Of a stretch of 41,347 bases of DNA, positions 1 to 6,595 are shown piece by piece. Both the position numbers and the translations under genes were made by a program. The notes below the pieces were generated by a model. It saw only the letters and a program-made list of their open reading frames with translations, did no database searches and was not told where the DNA came from. Each line of letters begins with the position of its first letter. Within the stretch, counting starts at the first letter, position 1. Source of the DNA: Candidatus Berkelbacteria bacterium (GTDB lineage: Bacteria; Patescibacteriota; UBA1384; XYA2-FULL-43-10; 1-14-0-10-43-13); assembly GCA_026397135.1 (NCBI GenBank), contig JAPLVL010000020.1:17679-59025 (forward strand), written 5' to 3'.

Positions 1-75
1 CTTCTTACTTCTTACTTCTTTCTTCTTTCTTCTTTCCTCTTTCTTCTATCCTACCGCCCCTTACTTCTTACTTCT
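1..75. repeat. Degenerate word-repeat array (CTTACTT/CTTTCTT units)
   Basis: Runs of cttacttctt and cttctttctt fill the window edge and run up to the rsmI stop codon. On the rsmI sense strand they read AAGAAG/AAGTAAG. Similar arrays recur in many gaps of this window. The left boundary lies outside the window. Confidence 0.7.
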
Positions 76-738
76 TACTAATAAAGTTACCTCCCCTTTC
101 AATTGATGACTGGGAAGATCAGAAATTAGATCAGATACCGTACCGCCCCAATACTCTTCAAATATCTTCGTCATTTCTCGAGCAATGAAAACTTCTACAT
201 TGTCACCGAAATAGCCCTTAATTTCCCCCAGAGTCTTTTCTAAGCGCATTGCGGATTCGTAGATGATAATTGGGCAGTCCAAGGAAATTAATTGCTTAAA
301 TTTGGTCTGGCGGCCTTTTTTCTTGGGCATGAATCCGGCAAAATAAAATTCCTTCTCGATCATCCCACTCACGCTGGCCGCTGCCGCCACTGCACTCACC
401 CCCGGAATCGGAATCACCTTTATTCTTTCTTCTTCCTTCTTTATTCTTCCGATCAATTCCTGCCCAGGATCACTAATCCCAGGTGTTCCAGCATCCGTGA
501 CAAGTGCAATATCTTTTCCAGTCTGCAATTCTTCGATAATGTATTCTATCTTTGACAATTTAGAATGCTGAAAATACGAGACAACTGGCTTCTTTATGTC
601 AAAATGTTTCAACAAATTACCAGTTACTCTAGTGTCTTCGCAAGCAATCAAATCAACAGATTTCAGGGTTTCGATCGCGCGGAAAGTGATGTCGCCTAGA
701 TTCCCAATCGGAGTCGCCACGATAAACAAGGTCCCCAT
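61..738 (-). CDS. rsmI: 16S rRNA (cytidine(1402)-2'-O)-methyltransferase RsmI
   Basis: SAM-dependent methyltransferase of the tetrapyrrole methylase superfamily that 2'-O-methylates C1402 in the 16S rRNA decoding centre. The N-terminus GTLFIVATPIGNLGDIT, then ACEDTR, DAGTPGISDPG and IPGVSAVAAA, are the expected RsmI blocks in order. I start at the Met before GTLFIVATP, giving 225 aa; the ORF track start adds 37 residues (GNGNKKGGNGNK type) that are translated repeat DNA, not a domain. This is shorter than the E. coli protein, as is common in reduced genomes. Residues about 97-105 (KKEEERIKV) come from a 27-nt tract identical to one in rsmA of this window. Function is confident; the exact start is inferred from homology, because no clear ribosome binding site is visible. 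Confidence 0.93.
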   Translation of the reverse strand: MGTLFIVATPIGNLGDITFRAIETLKSVDLIACEDTRVTGNLLKHFDIKKPVVSYFQHSKLSKIEYIIEELQTGKDIALVTDAGTPGISDPGQELIGRIKKEEERIKVIPIPGVSAVAAAASVSGMIEKEFYFAGFMPKKKGRQTKFKQLISLDCPIIIYESAMRLEKTLGEIKGYFGDNVEVFIAREMTKIFEEYWGGTVSDLISDLPSHQLKGEVTLLVRSKK

Positions 739-806
739 TTTGTTCTCATCCCCGCGCGCTTTGTTGCCATTTCCACCCTTTTTATTGCCATTCCCACTCT
801 CTTTGT

Positions 807-834
807 TGTCATTCCCGCGAAAGCGGGAATCCAT
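807..834. repeat. TGTCAT-type palindromic half-element
   Basis: TGTCAT followed by the hairpin TTCCCGCGAAAGCGGGAA and CCA. The same architecture is seen at 34413-34438 and at one end of the complete elements in the PcrA-like and HydE-like genes. It is one copy of the family described in the findings. Confidence 0.75.
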
Positions 835-869
835 TCCAATATCTTTCATAATTATCCTATAACTATTCG

Positions 870-945
870 CCTTAATTCTGGATTCTTAATTCTGAATCCT
901 TAATTCTGAATTCTTACTTCTTACTTCTTGCTTCTTGCTATTTAC
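870..945. repeat. Degenerate word-repeat array
   Basis: ttaattctggattcttaattctgaatcc and cttacttcttgcttc words follow each other, as in the other arrays of the window (16.8, 18.4, 19.9 and 21.5 kb). No open frame or hairpin of note. Confidence 0.6.
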
Positions 946-1007
946 TTCCCACAACTAAATTTATCACAATTTTGCGATATTATCCACAGCGAGGAGCCAA
1001 AATATCA

Positions 1008-1036
1008 TTGACTACACTAACATATAGTTGTATAAT
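1008..1036 (+). promoter_or_regulatory. Sigma70-type promoter for the 109-aa gene
   Basis: -35 TTGACT, 17-bp spacer, -10 TATAAT. Expected transcription start is about 1043, giving a short leader containing the GGAGG ribosome binding site. Confidence 0.7.
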
Positions 1037-1069
1037 TATAAACAACACTCTGGTTCTGGAGGATTTGTA

Positions 1070-1399
1070 ATGAAAAGCGATGAGTCAGATGTAGCTGAGC
1101 TGATCCTACACTTCATGCCGCCACGGGGCGAAAAGGATCCCGACCCGGATTCTCGGATCACCTTTCTAGTCGAGATGACCATCTCGCAGAGTTCAAACGG
1201 AACGAAATTCATTCCGAAGATCGTCAATCCTCGTCCAGTCGGTCTGGAATGGATTGAATTCGATTTCCAGCCAAATATTTCCACCAATGGAATCATTTGG
1301 CTTCGCCACCATGGCGAATTACTGAGATTTCAGTTCGTCGCCCTGATTATGAGAAACAGGAAGAACAAAAAGCACACACATAGCCCGATCCCCCAATAG
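1070..1399 (+). CDS. Hypothetical protein, 109 aa
   Basis: I do not recognise a family. The ATG at 1070 is chosen because GGAGG lies seven bases upstream; the ORF-track start 14 codons earlier has no ribosome binding site and would put coding sequence upstream of it. The protein is soluble-looking, with an acidic N-terminal stretch (SDESDVAELILHF), a proline/aspartate-rich turn (PPRGEKDPDPD), alternating beta-type segments in the middle and a basic, His-rich tail (RNRKNKKHTHS). It is a monocistronic unit, with a consensus promoter upstream and an intrinsic terminator overlapping its stop. The presence of all expression signals makes it a real gene, but the function is open. Confidence 0.75.
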   Translation: MKSDESDVAELILHFMPPRGEKDPDPDSRITFLVEMTISQSSNGTKFIPKIVNPRPVGLEWIEFDFQPNISTNGIIWLRHHGELLRFQFVALIMRNRKNKKHTHSPIPQ

Positions 1400-1418
1400 G
1401 GGCTCGGGCTAATTTTTT
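1381..1418 (+). terminator. Intrinsic terminator
   Basis: The stem AGCCCGATCCCC/GGGGCTCGGGCT with a short loop is followed by AATTTTTTG. It begins inside the last codons of the 109-aa gene. Confidence 0.85.
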
Positions 1419-1444
1419 GTATTGTTTAGTAACCCTGAATAAAT

Positions 1445-1479
1445 GAAAAACGAGGCTGCACGTCATGTGCAACCTCGCC
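1445..1479 (-). terminator. Intrinsic terminator for the 51-aa gene
   Basis: On the minus strand CGAGGTTGCAC-ATGA-CGTGCAGCCTCG (one mismatch) is followed by TTTTTCATTT. It lies just after the stop of the small membrane protein. Confidence 0.8.
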
Positions 1480-1484
1480 TCGGT

Positions 1485-1640
1485 TTATTTCTTTTGAAAC
1501 TTTTTGACTGTCTGATCTATAGCCGACACTACCAGCTCCAAGCCGACCAAGACCAGTCCCGCTGTCGCCCATCCTGAACCGGCGGGGTGATTGGCATGCG
1601 CCCACAATATCAGAGCGATACCAAATAGTATTGTTTTCAT
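1485..1640 (-). CDS. Small membrane protein, 51 aa
   Basis: Too short for the ORF track. Translation from the ATG at 1640 gives an N-terminal hydrophobic helix (KTILFGIALILWAHA), a short polar hinge (NHPAGSG), a second hydrophobic helix (WATAGLVLVGLELVVSAI) and a charged tail (DQTVKKFQKK). This predicts a two-helix hairpin in the membrane with both ends on the same side. AGGGAGG stands upstream of the start, and an intrinsic terminator follows the stop at once. No family recognised. The combination of ribosome binding site, frame, composition and terminator supports a real gene. Confidence 0.7.
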   Translation of the reverse strand: MKTILFGIALILWAHANHPAGSGWATAGLVLVGLELVVSAIDQTVKKFQKK

Positions 1641-1757
1641 CTTTCCCTCCCTAGGTTGGCGGACAAGTTTTCCGCATCAACCTCATAACCAAATTCAAAT
1701 TCATGTCTTCAACTTTTCGCTTTTAGCTTATAGCTAATTTGAATCTGCTTATGAGGT

Positions 1758-1780
1758 GGGAACGCCTCCGTGGCGTTCCC
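1758..1780. repeat. 23-bp palindrome, copy 1
   Basis: GGGAACGCC-TCCGT-GGCGTTCCC is a perfect hairpin, identical to the copy at 1970-1992. No T-tract follows, so it is not a standard terminator. Confidence 0.75.
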
Positions 1781-1969
1781 TTGCTCCTTTGATCCTCTTG
1801 TCCCCCCACGTTTGGCTAATCCTCGCCGCACAAGGGTTGTTGGGCAGGCACCCTACCTTTCCATAGCTTCGCAGTCAAATTCCATTTCGACTGTTTGGGA
1901 TGTGCTACTCCTGCCCTCAATGAACTCTGCTTCTGAACTCATTTATATTTCTGAGCCCAGGAGTGAGTC

Positions 1970-1992
1970 GGGAACGCCTCCGTGGCGTTCCC
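1970..1992. repeat. 23-bp palindrome, copy 2
   Basis: Identical to the copy at 1758-1780. It sits just past the stop codon of the lipoprotein gene. A related palindrome (GAACAACGC-GGAGG-CGTTGTTC type) occurs at 27415-27436 inside the end of the HypC-HydE gene. Confidence 0.75.
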
Positions 1993-2000
1993 GAGTGTGT

Positions 2001-2540
2001 TTAGTCGGCCGGTAATTTGAACGGTGCCACGACAATTCGTGGCTCGATGTAAACCGGCTTTACATCTTTTCCGTGCGGATCCTTCAGAAGGACCCATGTC
2101 CCCTCCGCTGAAGAGGGAGAGAAAAGTCCGTTCGGATCGGCTTGCGGTAGCACCACATAACCACTGTGATACTCCGCCTTTTGGGGGTTCGTAAATTGGG
2201 TGGCATATGGTATGCCATACCCAATCGATTCGCCCATGAAAGTCAATTTTCCTCCCAACGCCGTTTTCCCTTTCACAGGAGACGGGCTGAGATTCTCGAT
2301 GTAGGTGTAGGTTGCGAGACCGTCTTGGTCTCGCAACTCCAGGATGTCTTTTAAAAGCTTCCGTTCCCGAAAGTTTTTAATAGAAGGCATTCCTGTTTGG
2401 GCTGTTCCTTCAGCCAAAATTTTCTCTTGCGCTTCGCGCTGGGTTTCATCACTGGTTGGTTCGCAACCGGATGCACCCATCAGAAAGATGCACATTGCAC
2501 CCAATGCGGCGACAACGGCGATTTTTGCGTAGATGTTCAC
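2001..2540 (-). CDS. Putative lipoprotein, 179 aa
   Basis: The N-terminus (a few residues, a hydrophobic helix AVVAALGAMCIFLMG, then ASGC) is a type II signal peptide with a lipobox, so the mature protein should be lipid-anchored at Cys26 on the outer face of the cytoplasmic membrane. The rest is soluble, with a helical, charged stretch up to about residue 70 and then a beta-rich region without family resemblance that I can name. The start codon is GTG, with AAGGAG a few bases upstream. It begins 10 bases after the stop of the 115-aa membrane protein and shares its promoter, so the two probably act together. Function unknown. Confidence 0.75.
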   Translation of the reverse strand: MNIYAKIAVVAALGAMCIFLMGASGCEPTSDETQREAQEKILAEGTAQTGMPSIKNFRERKLLKDILELRDQDGLATYTYIENLSPSPVKGKTALGGKLTFMGESIGYGIPYATQFTNPQKAEYHSGYVVLPQADPNGLFSPSSAEGTWVLLKDPHGKDVKPVYIEPRIVVAPFKLPAD

Positions 2541-2550
2541 TACTCTCTCC

Positions 2551-2898
2551 TTAGCGACCGAGCTCGCGGTCGCGTTTCAATCCTCGGATAAAGTCGCGTA
2601 AATCCGCGGGCATTTTATCTTCGGGGTAGTCGGCACTTCTGTGCAAGATGATCGATGCCAACGCTTCCTTGTGGGATTTGTCAGCTTGGATGTACTGATA
2701 CTGCATGTTCTGTAGCTCTTGTATCATCCCATGGTTATAGGATCTGGTCTGCTCGAAGGTTTCCCTTCGGACCTGCTCATACTTCGGCGCGAACGCCTTG
2801 TATAAGAAGAAATCATTCCCCTGGAGTATCCAGGCTAGCGCCAAAATCAGCGCTAGGATTCCAAGACAAGCGCCAATCGCCTGCATTGTTTCCTTCAT
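2551..2898 (-). CDS. Single-pass membrane protein with helical tail, 115 aa
   Basis: First gene of a two-gene operon. Residues about 8-27 (IGACLGILALILALAWIL) form one membrane helix near the N-terminus. The remainder is strongly helical and charged (YEQVRRETFEQTRSYNH, then LQNMQYQYIQADKSHKEA), likely a coiled coil. ATG start with GGGAG upstream. A perfect consensus promoter (2965-2993) drives it, and the lipoprotein gene follows after 10 bases. I infer a membrane-anchored scaffold or adaptor partner of the lipoprotein; no family is recognised and no enzymatic motif is visible. Confidence 0.75.
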   Translation of the reverse strand: MKETMQAIGACLGILALILALAWILQGNDFFLYKAFAPKYEQVRRETFEQTRSYNHGMIQELQNMQYQYIQADKSHKEALASIILHRSADYPEDKMPADLRDFIRGLKRDRELGR

Positions 2899-2964
2899 TT
2901 ACGTTTCTCCCTTGTCAATGTGCTCCGCCTTGTCCGTTAATTCCGTCCTCAGCGTGCAAGAGAC

Positions 2965-2993
2965 ATTATACAAAATAGTGATGATTTTGTCAA
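2965..2993 (-). promoter_or_regulatory. Perfect sigma70 consensus promoter
   Basis: On the minus strand TTGACA, 17-bp spacer, TATAAT. It drives the membrane protein/lipoprotein pair with a leader of about 60 nt. Confidence 0.9.
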
Positions 2994-3116
2994 TCATATT
3001 TGACACAAATTGCTGACTATTTTCTGCTTTGATTTAACTTTTGAAAAACGGGATTTTATGCTTATTATGCCTGCTAAAACCAATAATTTAGTGTGTAAAA
3101 ATAGTTAAAATGTTGT

Positions 3117-3140
3117 AATTATCAATATTTATTGACAATT
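3117..3140 (+). promoter_or_regulatory. Candidate operator overlapping the -35 box of the TrmB-type gene
   Basis: AATTATCAAT-ATTT-ATTGACAATT is an inverted repeat with nine of ten paired positions. Its right arm contains the TTGACA -35 element of the next promoter. Such placement suits repression of the regulator gene by its own product; the binding protein is inferred. Confidence 0.45.
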
Positions 3141-3160
3141 ATATTGAATTTTGATACACT
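3132..3160 (+). promoter_or_regulatory. Promoter of the TrmB-type gene (extended -10)
   Basis: -35 TTGACA, 17-bp spacer, -10 TACACT preceded by TG (extended -10). Transcription would begin about 13 bases before the start codon, leaving room only for the ribosome binding site. Confidence 0.75.
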
Positions 3161-3179
3161 TTTACCAAAAGGAGATCAA

Positions 3180-4001
3180 ATGTCTATTTCAAAAAAGGAC
3201 AGCCAAGCCAAATATAGTCAACTTTTGGTTGACCTAGGACTGACCGAAAAAGAGGCCAAAATTTATGAAACACTGCTCGACACAGGCCAGCAAGGCATCA
3301 AGAAATTACTAGAGTCCACCCCCTACAAACGCGGTGACCTATACAATATTCTCTATTCTTTGCGCGACAAAGGCATTATTGAACAAACACTCAGGAACCG
3401 GCGGATTGAATTCCGCGCTTTACACCCCCAAACTCTTATCAACTTTCTCAACCGCAAGAAGGAAAACATCAAAACAGCCGAGGTTTCACTGGAAGCTCAG
3501 ATGGCAAACTTGATAACTGATTATTCTCTCTTCGCTACCAAACCAACCGTCAGCTATTTTGAGGGGATCGAGGGTCTGGAAAAGATATATACTCTTCTCA
3601 ACACCTCCTGCAGGAAGGATATACTTCTCATACGATCTATTTACGATGACGATACCAAAGAAGAAATCGAATTGATTGGGAGTCAATTCAAGAAGCAAAT
3701 CAAACTCGGGATCAAGACAAAAGCTTTGACCCCCAAAGATGAGAATGCTCTAGAGACATATTGGCAAAACGACAAGAAATATTTGATCGAACGCCGGATT
3801 GTCGAGCGCTACAAATTTTCCCTACCTGCTCAAATCATGGTTTGGGGCAACTCTGTCGCCATTTGCTCAATGCGCAAAACCGGAGTATCCACTCTAATAG
3901 AGGACAAGGATATCGCCCAAACCTTCAAAATTATTTTTGAATACATCTGGGACAGTACCGAAAAATATCACGAGAAAAAATATGAGCGAACTGGCAAATA
4001 A
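3180..4001 (+). CDS. TrmB-family transcriptional regulator
   Basis: The N-terminal winged helix-turn-helix (LGLTEKEAKIYETLLDTG, then YKRGDLYNILYSLRDKGIIEQ) is the TrmB/Rrf-like pattern in which a wing hairpin follows (RIEFRALHPQTL). Residues about 85-110 form a coiled dimerisation helix, and the C-terminal part from about 125 (YFEGIEGLEKIYTLLN) resembles the TrmB effector region. The family usually senses sugars or other small ligands; the ligand here is not deducible. I start at the ATG at 3180 because GGAG precedes it and the promoter lies inside the longer ORF. An operator-like repeat over its promoter suggests autoregulation. The converging neighbour is a metal transporter, but no direct link is shown. 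Confidence 0.85.
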   Translation: MSISKKDSQAKYSQLLVDLGLTEKEAKIYETLLDTGQQGIKKLLESTPYKRGDLYNILYSLRDKGIIEQTLRNRRIEFRALHPQTLINFLNRKKENIKTAEVSLEAQMANLITDYSLFATKPTVSYFEGIEGLEKIYTLLNTSCRKDILLIRSIYDDDTKEEIELIGSQFKKQIKLGIKTKALTPKDENALETYWQNDKKYLIERRIVERYKFSLPAQIMVWGNSVAICSMRKTGVSTLIEDKDIAQTFKIIFEYIWDSTEKYHEKKYERTGK

Positions 4002-4087
4002 TATTAGATAAAAATAGTCCAAACTTTAATTTGTAACTCCACAGAAGCGAATATTACGCAAAGAATGAGCCATTTTGAATATTTAGT

Positions 4088-5464
4088 CTATCCAAAGAAT
4101 GAATAAATCGTGGCTATGCCGGCGATAGTCATCAGAGCGACACAGAGCCAGCCCAGAATCTTCGAAAAAGCGCCACTTGTGTATTGCCCCATAACTTTCT
4201 TGTTACTCGAGAGAAGCACAATCACAATCAGAAGTAGTGGCGCAGCTAGACCGTTGGCAACAGCTGAATAGATCAGAGCTTTGATTGGGTCGAGACCAAT
4301 GAAGTTAAAACCCAATCCCAGTACAGTTGCGATAATAATTACACCGTAGAAAGCACTGGCCTGTTTCAGCTTGAAATTCAAACCCTCTTTCCAATTAAAT
4401 GCCTCCGACAAAGCATACGAAATCGAGCCGGCTAGCACCGGAATAGCGAGGAGGCCAATACCGATGACTCCCGCAGCAAATAGCAAATAAGCGTTGTCAC
4501 CTGCGATTGGCCGGAGTGCATTTGCCGCATCAGCAGCAGAACCAATATTTGTAATCCCAACTTTGTGCAAGACCGTAGCACAAACAGAAACAATGAAGAA
4601 CATCACCAGGTTGGAATAAAACATTCCCGACCAGACATCCGTCTTCATATGACCAATTTGTTCCGAAGTAATATTTTGCTGGCGCAGCTTCACGCTTGAA
4701 TCACCCTGCTCAATCCGATCCTCTACCTCCTGTGATGCCTGCCAGAAGAACAGGTAAGGAGAAATGGTAGTGCCAAGAATTCCACAAATCAAAATTATCT
4801 GATCTTTGTCAAGCGACAGTGACGGTATAACCAAACCTTTGAATGCAGCATGCCAATCCATCGCGACCGCCGGAATAAATGCCGTGAAAATGTAAGCAAG
4901 TAGTGCAAAGGAGAGGTATTTGAGATATTTCGAATAAACTCGATAACTAACAAAGATTTGTAGAGCCAAAGTGATGATAGTGAAAATAATCGCAAGTGAA
5001 GTAAAACTATGATTTGGCAAAAGTAGTTTTGCCGATGCAGCCATTGCGCCAAGATCAGCCCCGATGTTGAAAAGGTTCGCCCCAAGAAGGAGCAAGGTGG
5101 CAGCAATCAAAACCCATCTGGGAAAATATCGCTTGATATTAGAGCCAAGGCCACGACCTGTGACCAATCCTATTCTGGCGCACATTTCCTGTACTCCGGC
5201 CATCAATGGGAAGGTGAAGAGAGCAAGCCAATTGAGCTGAAAGCCATATTTTGCCCCCTGCTGAGAGTAGGTAGCAATACCAGAACAATCATCATCTGCT
5301 GCTCCCGTAGTAAGTCCCGGTCCCAAAAGATCCCAGTATTCCTTCGCCTTTTTGACTGGCTCGCCAGCATGAACAAACTCCCCGACCTCCTTGGTGGCTT
5401 CAATTGTCTTATCCAAGACAACGGCTGGAGACTCCACAATTTTCTCTACTACGTCTTTCGGCAT
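4088..5464 (-). CDS. Nramp (SLC11)-related divalent metal transporter
   Basis: A polytopic membrane protein of 458 aa with about eleven hydrophobic helices after a 45-residue charged N-terminus. LGPGLTTGAADDDCSGIAT corresponds to helix 1 of Nramp-related proteins, followed by GVQEMCARIGLVTGRGL and, in helix 6, GTTISPYLFFWQASQEVED. Classical Nramp proteins carry DPGN in helix 1 and an MPH motif in helix 6; here these are DDCSG and TISP, as in the divergent DDDPSG/SPYLFFWQ subgroup, with the usual Pro of that subgroup changed to Cys. Substrate may therefore differ from Mn/Fe, possibly Mg as shown for some Nramp-related transporters. ATG start with a strong AGGGAGGG site upstream. Single gene; regulation not visible. 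Confidence 0.85.
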   Translation of the reverse strand: MPKDVVEKIVESPAVVLDKTIEATKEVGEFVHAGEPVKKAKEYWDLLGPGLTTGAADDDCSGIATYSQQGAKYGFQLNWLALFTFPLMAGVQEMCARIGLVTGRGLGSNIKRYFPRWVLIAATLLLLGANLFNIGADLGAMAASAKLLLPNHSFTSLAIIFTIITLALQIFVSYRVYSKYLKYLSFALLAYIFTAFIPAVAMDWHAAFKGLVIPSLSLDKDQIILICGILGTTISPYLFFWQASQEVEDRIEQGDSSVKLRQQNITSEQIGHMKTDVWSGMFYSNLVMFFIVSVCATVLHKVGITNIGSAADAANALRPIAGDNAYLLFAAGVIGIGLLAIPVLAGSISYALSEAFNWKEGLNFKLKQASAFYGVIIIATVLGLGFNFIGLDPIKALIYSAVANGLAAPLLLIVIVLLSSNKKVMGQYTSGAFSKILGWLCVALMTIAGIATIYSFFG

Positions 5465-5560
5465 ATTTCCCTCCCTAAGATTTGAATTAAGAATGACGAA
5501 TTATAAATAAGGGTTCTACCCCACCGGGCAGAGCACGGACCTTTGGGTGGCGCCTAATTT

Positions 5561-6487
5561 TTAATTCCTAATTCCTAATTCTTCTAACAGTCTTGACCAT
5601 TCATCCAAGCTCAACTCCTGTGCTCGAACACTTTCATTCAAACCGATTGATTTTATTATATCTGCTGCCAGATTTTTATCAATATGGAAACCAGCACTCA
5701 GATTATTTGCCAGAGTTTTGCGTTTACTAGCAAAACCAATGTGAACAAGATGAAAAAAAGCTTTTTCGTCAACCTTAATTCTTTCTTCTTCCTTCTTTAT
5801 TCTTATTCTCAGTATCGCCGAGTCAACTTCTGGAGCTGGGAAAAATGATTCCTTTGGCACAATATCAATTATCCCAGGATCGCCATAATACTGAATTGAG
5901 ATTGCGAGCACCGACATATCACCAGGCATTGAGCAAATTCGCTCTGCTACTTCCTTCTGTACCAACATTACTATCACGTCTGGCTTATTTTTTGACTCCA
6001 GGAATAGTCGCAATATCTTCGAAGTGATATAGTACGGGATATTTGCCACTACTTTATACTTCTGATTTCCAATCAGTTCTGGAATATTTACAGTCAGAAT
6101 ATCGGAATTAAGGACCGTAAGCGTGTCATTTCGACCCGCCTCGGCAGCAGGCAGGCCACTCGACTTGTCGAGGCTGGAGAAATCTTTTGAAAGATCTCTC
6201 GGCTCCGGTTGGTCGGTCGAGATAACAGAAGATAGAATACTAGCCAATTTCTCATCCTTCTCAATCGCAATCACCTTGCCAACGCGTGAAACTAATTCGG
6301 TCGTCAATGCTCCTAAGCCTGGTCCAACCTCAACCACGGTATCGTTAGGCCCTAATTCTGCAGACTGAATAATTTTTTCCAAAACATCTCTTGAAATCAA
6401 AAAATTCTGCCCCAAACTGTGCTTGGCCCAGAGATTATTTGCCTTCAAATATATAATCAATTGTGATTTATCGGTTAAGTCTACCAT
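5561..6487 (-). CDS. rsmA: 16S rRNA (adenine(1518/1519)-N6)-dimethyltransferase RsmA/KsgA
   Basis: Dimethylates two adenines in the 3'-terminal hairpin of 16S rRNA late in 30S assembly. Visible blocks: KHSLGQNFL, VVEVGPGLGALTTEL (SAM binding), VIAIEKD, VVANIPYYITSKIL (NIPY motif), PAPEVDSAIL and FASKRKTLANNL. Residues about 87-121 (STDQPEPRDLSK...LPAAEAGRNDT) do not belong to the family and coincide with a 104-bp TGTCAT/ATAACA element read in frame between two core strands. A second foreign tract (KKEEERIKV) is a 27-nt word repeat shared with rsmI. The frame stays open throughout, so the protein is probably functional with surface loops. The C-terminus ends in GGAATTA repeats. No clear Shine-Dalgarno sequence. 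Confidence 0.94.
   Translation of the reverse strand: MVDLTDKSQLIIYLKANNLWAKHSLGQNFLISRDVLEKIIQSAELGPNDTVVEVGPGLGALTTELVSRVGKVIAIEKDEKLASILSSVISTDQPEPRDLSKDFSSLDKSSGLPAAEAGRNDTLTVLNSDILTVNIPELIGNQKYKVVANIPYYITSKILRLFLESKNKPDVIVMLVQKEVAERICSMPGDMSVLAISIQYYGDPGIIDIVPKESFFPAPEVDSAILRIRIKKEEERIKVDEKAFFHLVHIGFASKRKTLANNLSAGFHIDKNLAADIIKSIGLNESVRAQELSLDEWSRLLEELGIRN
5778..5804. repeat. 27-nt tract identical to rsmI 422-448
   Basis: attctttcttcttccttctttattctt occurs identically here in rsmA and at 422-448 in rsmI, read in the same frame as KKEEERIK in both. Confidence 0.85.
6124..6227. repeat. Palindromic element inserted in rsmA
   Basis: Starts TGTCATTTCGACC and ends GGTCGGTCGAGATAACA, so the ends are complementary (TCATTTCGAC against GTCGAGATAAC, with changes). 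Internal inverted repeats (CTCGACTTGTCGAG; CTTTTGAAAGAT) give further hairpins. It is a family member with TGTCAT-type ends and is in frame with rsmA. Confidence 0.75.
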
Positions 6488-6595
6488 TTTTATATTTATA
6501 ATTTATTTCCAATACACCATTGTTTTGCATATTAAATCATTGACTACAAGACTTCTCCACCCTCAGGGGCGATATGATAAATCGAAAATTCAAAT

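Larger units (their letters stand above)
739..1069. other. Intergenic region with repeats and a promoter
   Basis: This gap of about 330 bp holds several things. Next to rsmI are four degenerate copies of a roughly 20-bp unit (tttgttgtcattcccgcg type), the last being part of a palindromic half-element. It is followed by word repeats (ttaattctgaattcttacttc) at about 870-945, a perfect DnaA-box-like ttatccaca at about 980-988, and a strong forward promoter at 1008-1036. No gene is visible on either strand. Confidence 0.6.
1641..2000. other. Intergenic region with inverted repeats
   Basis: No convincing gene. It contains an imperfect long inverted repeat (AACCTCATAA...AATTCAAAT at 1679-1700 against 1737-1757) around a gcttttagcttatagc word, plus two identical palindromes at 1758-1780 and 1970-1992 bracketing about 190 bp. 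The ORF on the plus strand at 1770-2015 is made of these repeats and is not believed. Confidence 0.5.

Noticed and set aside
39-849. rsmI start at 849 as in the ORF track
   Set aside because: The extra 37 residues are Asn/Gly/Lys repeats from palindromic DNA, and the conserved protein begins at GTLFIVATP.
1770-2015. Plus-strand ORF of 81 aa
   Set aside because: It starts within one palindrome and ends beyond the other, has no ribosome binding site and is Pro/Arg/Ser-rich without family likeness.
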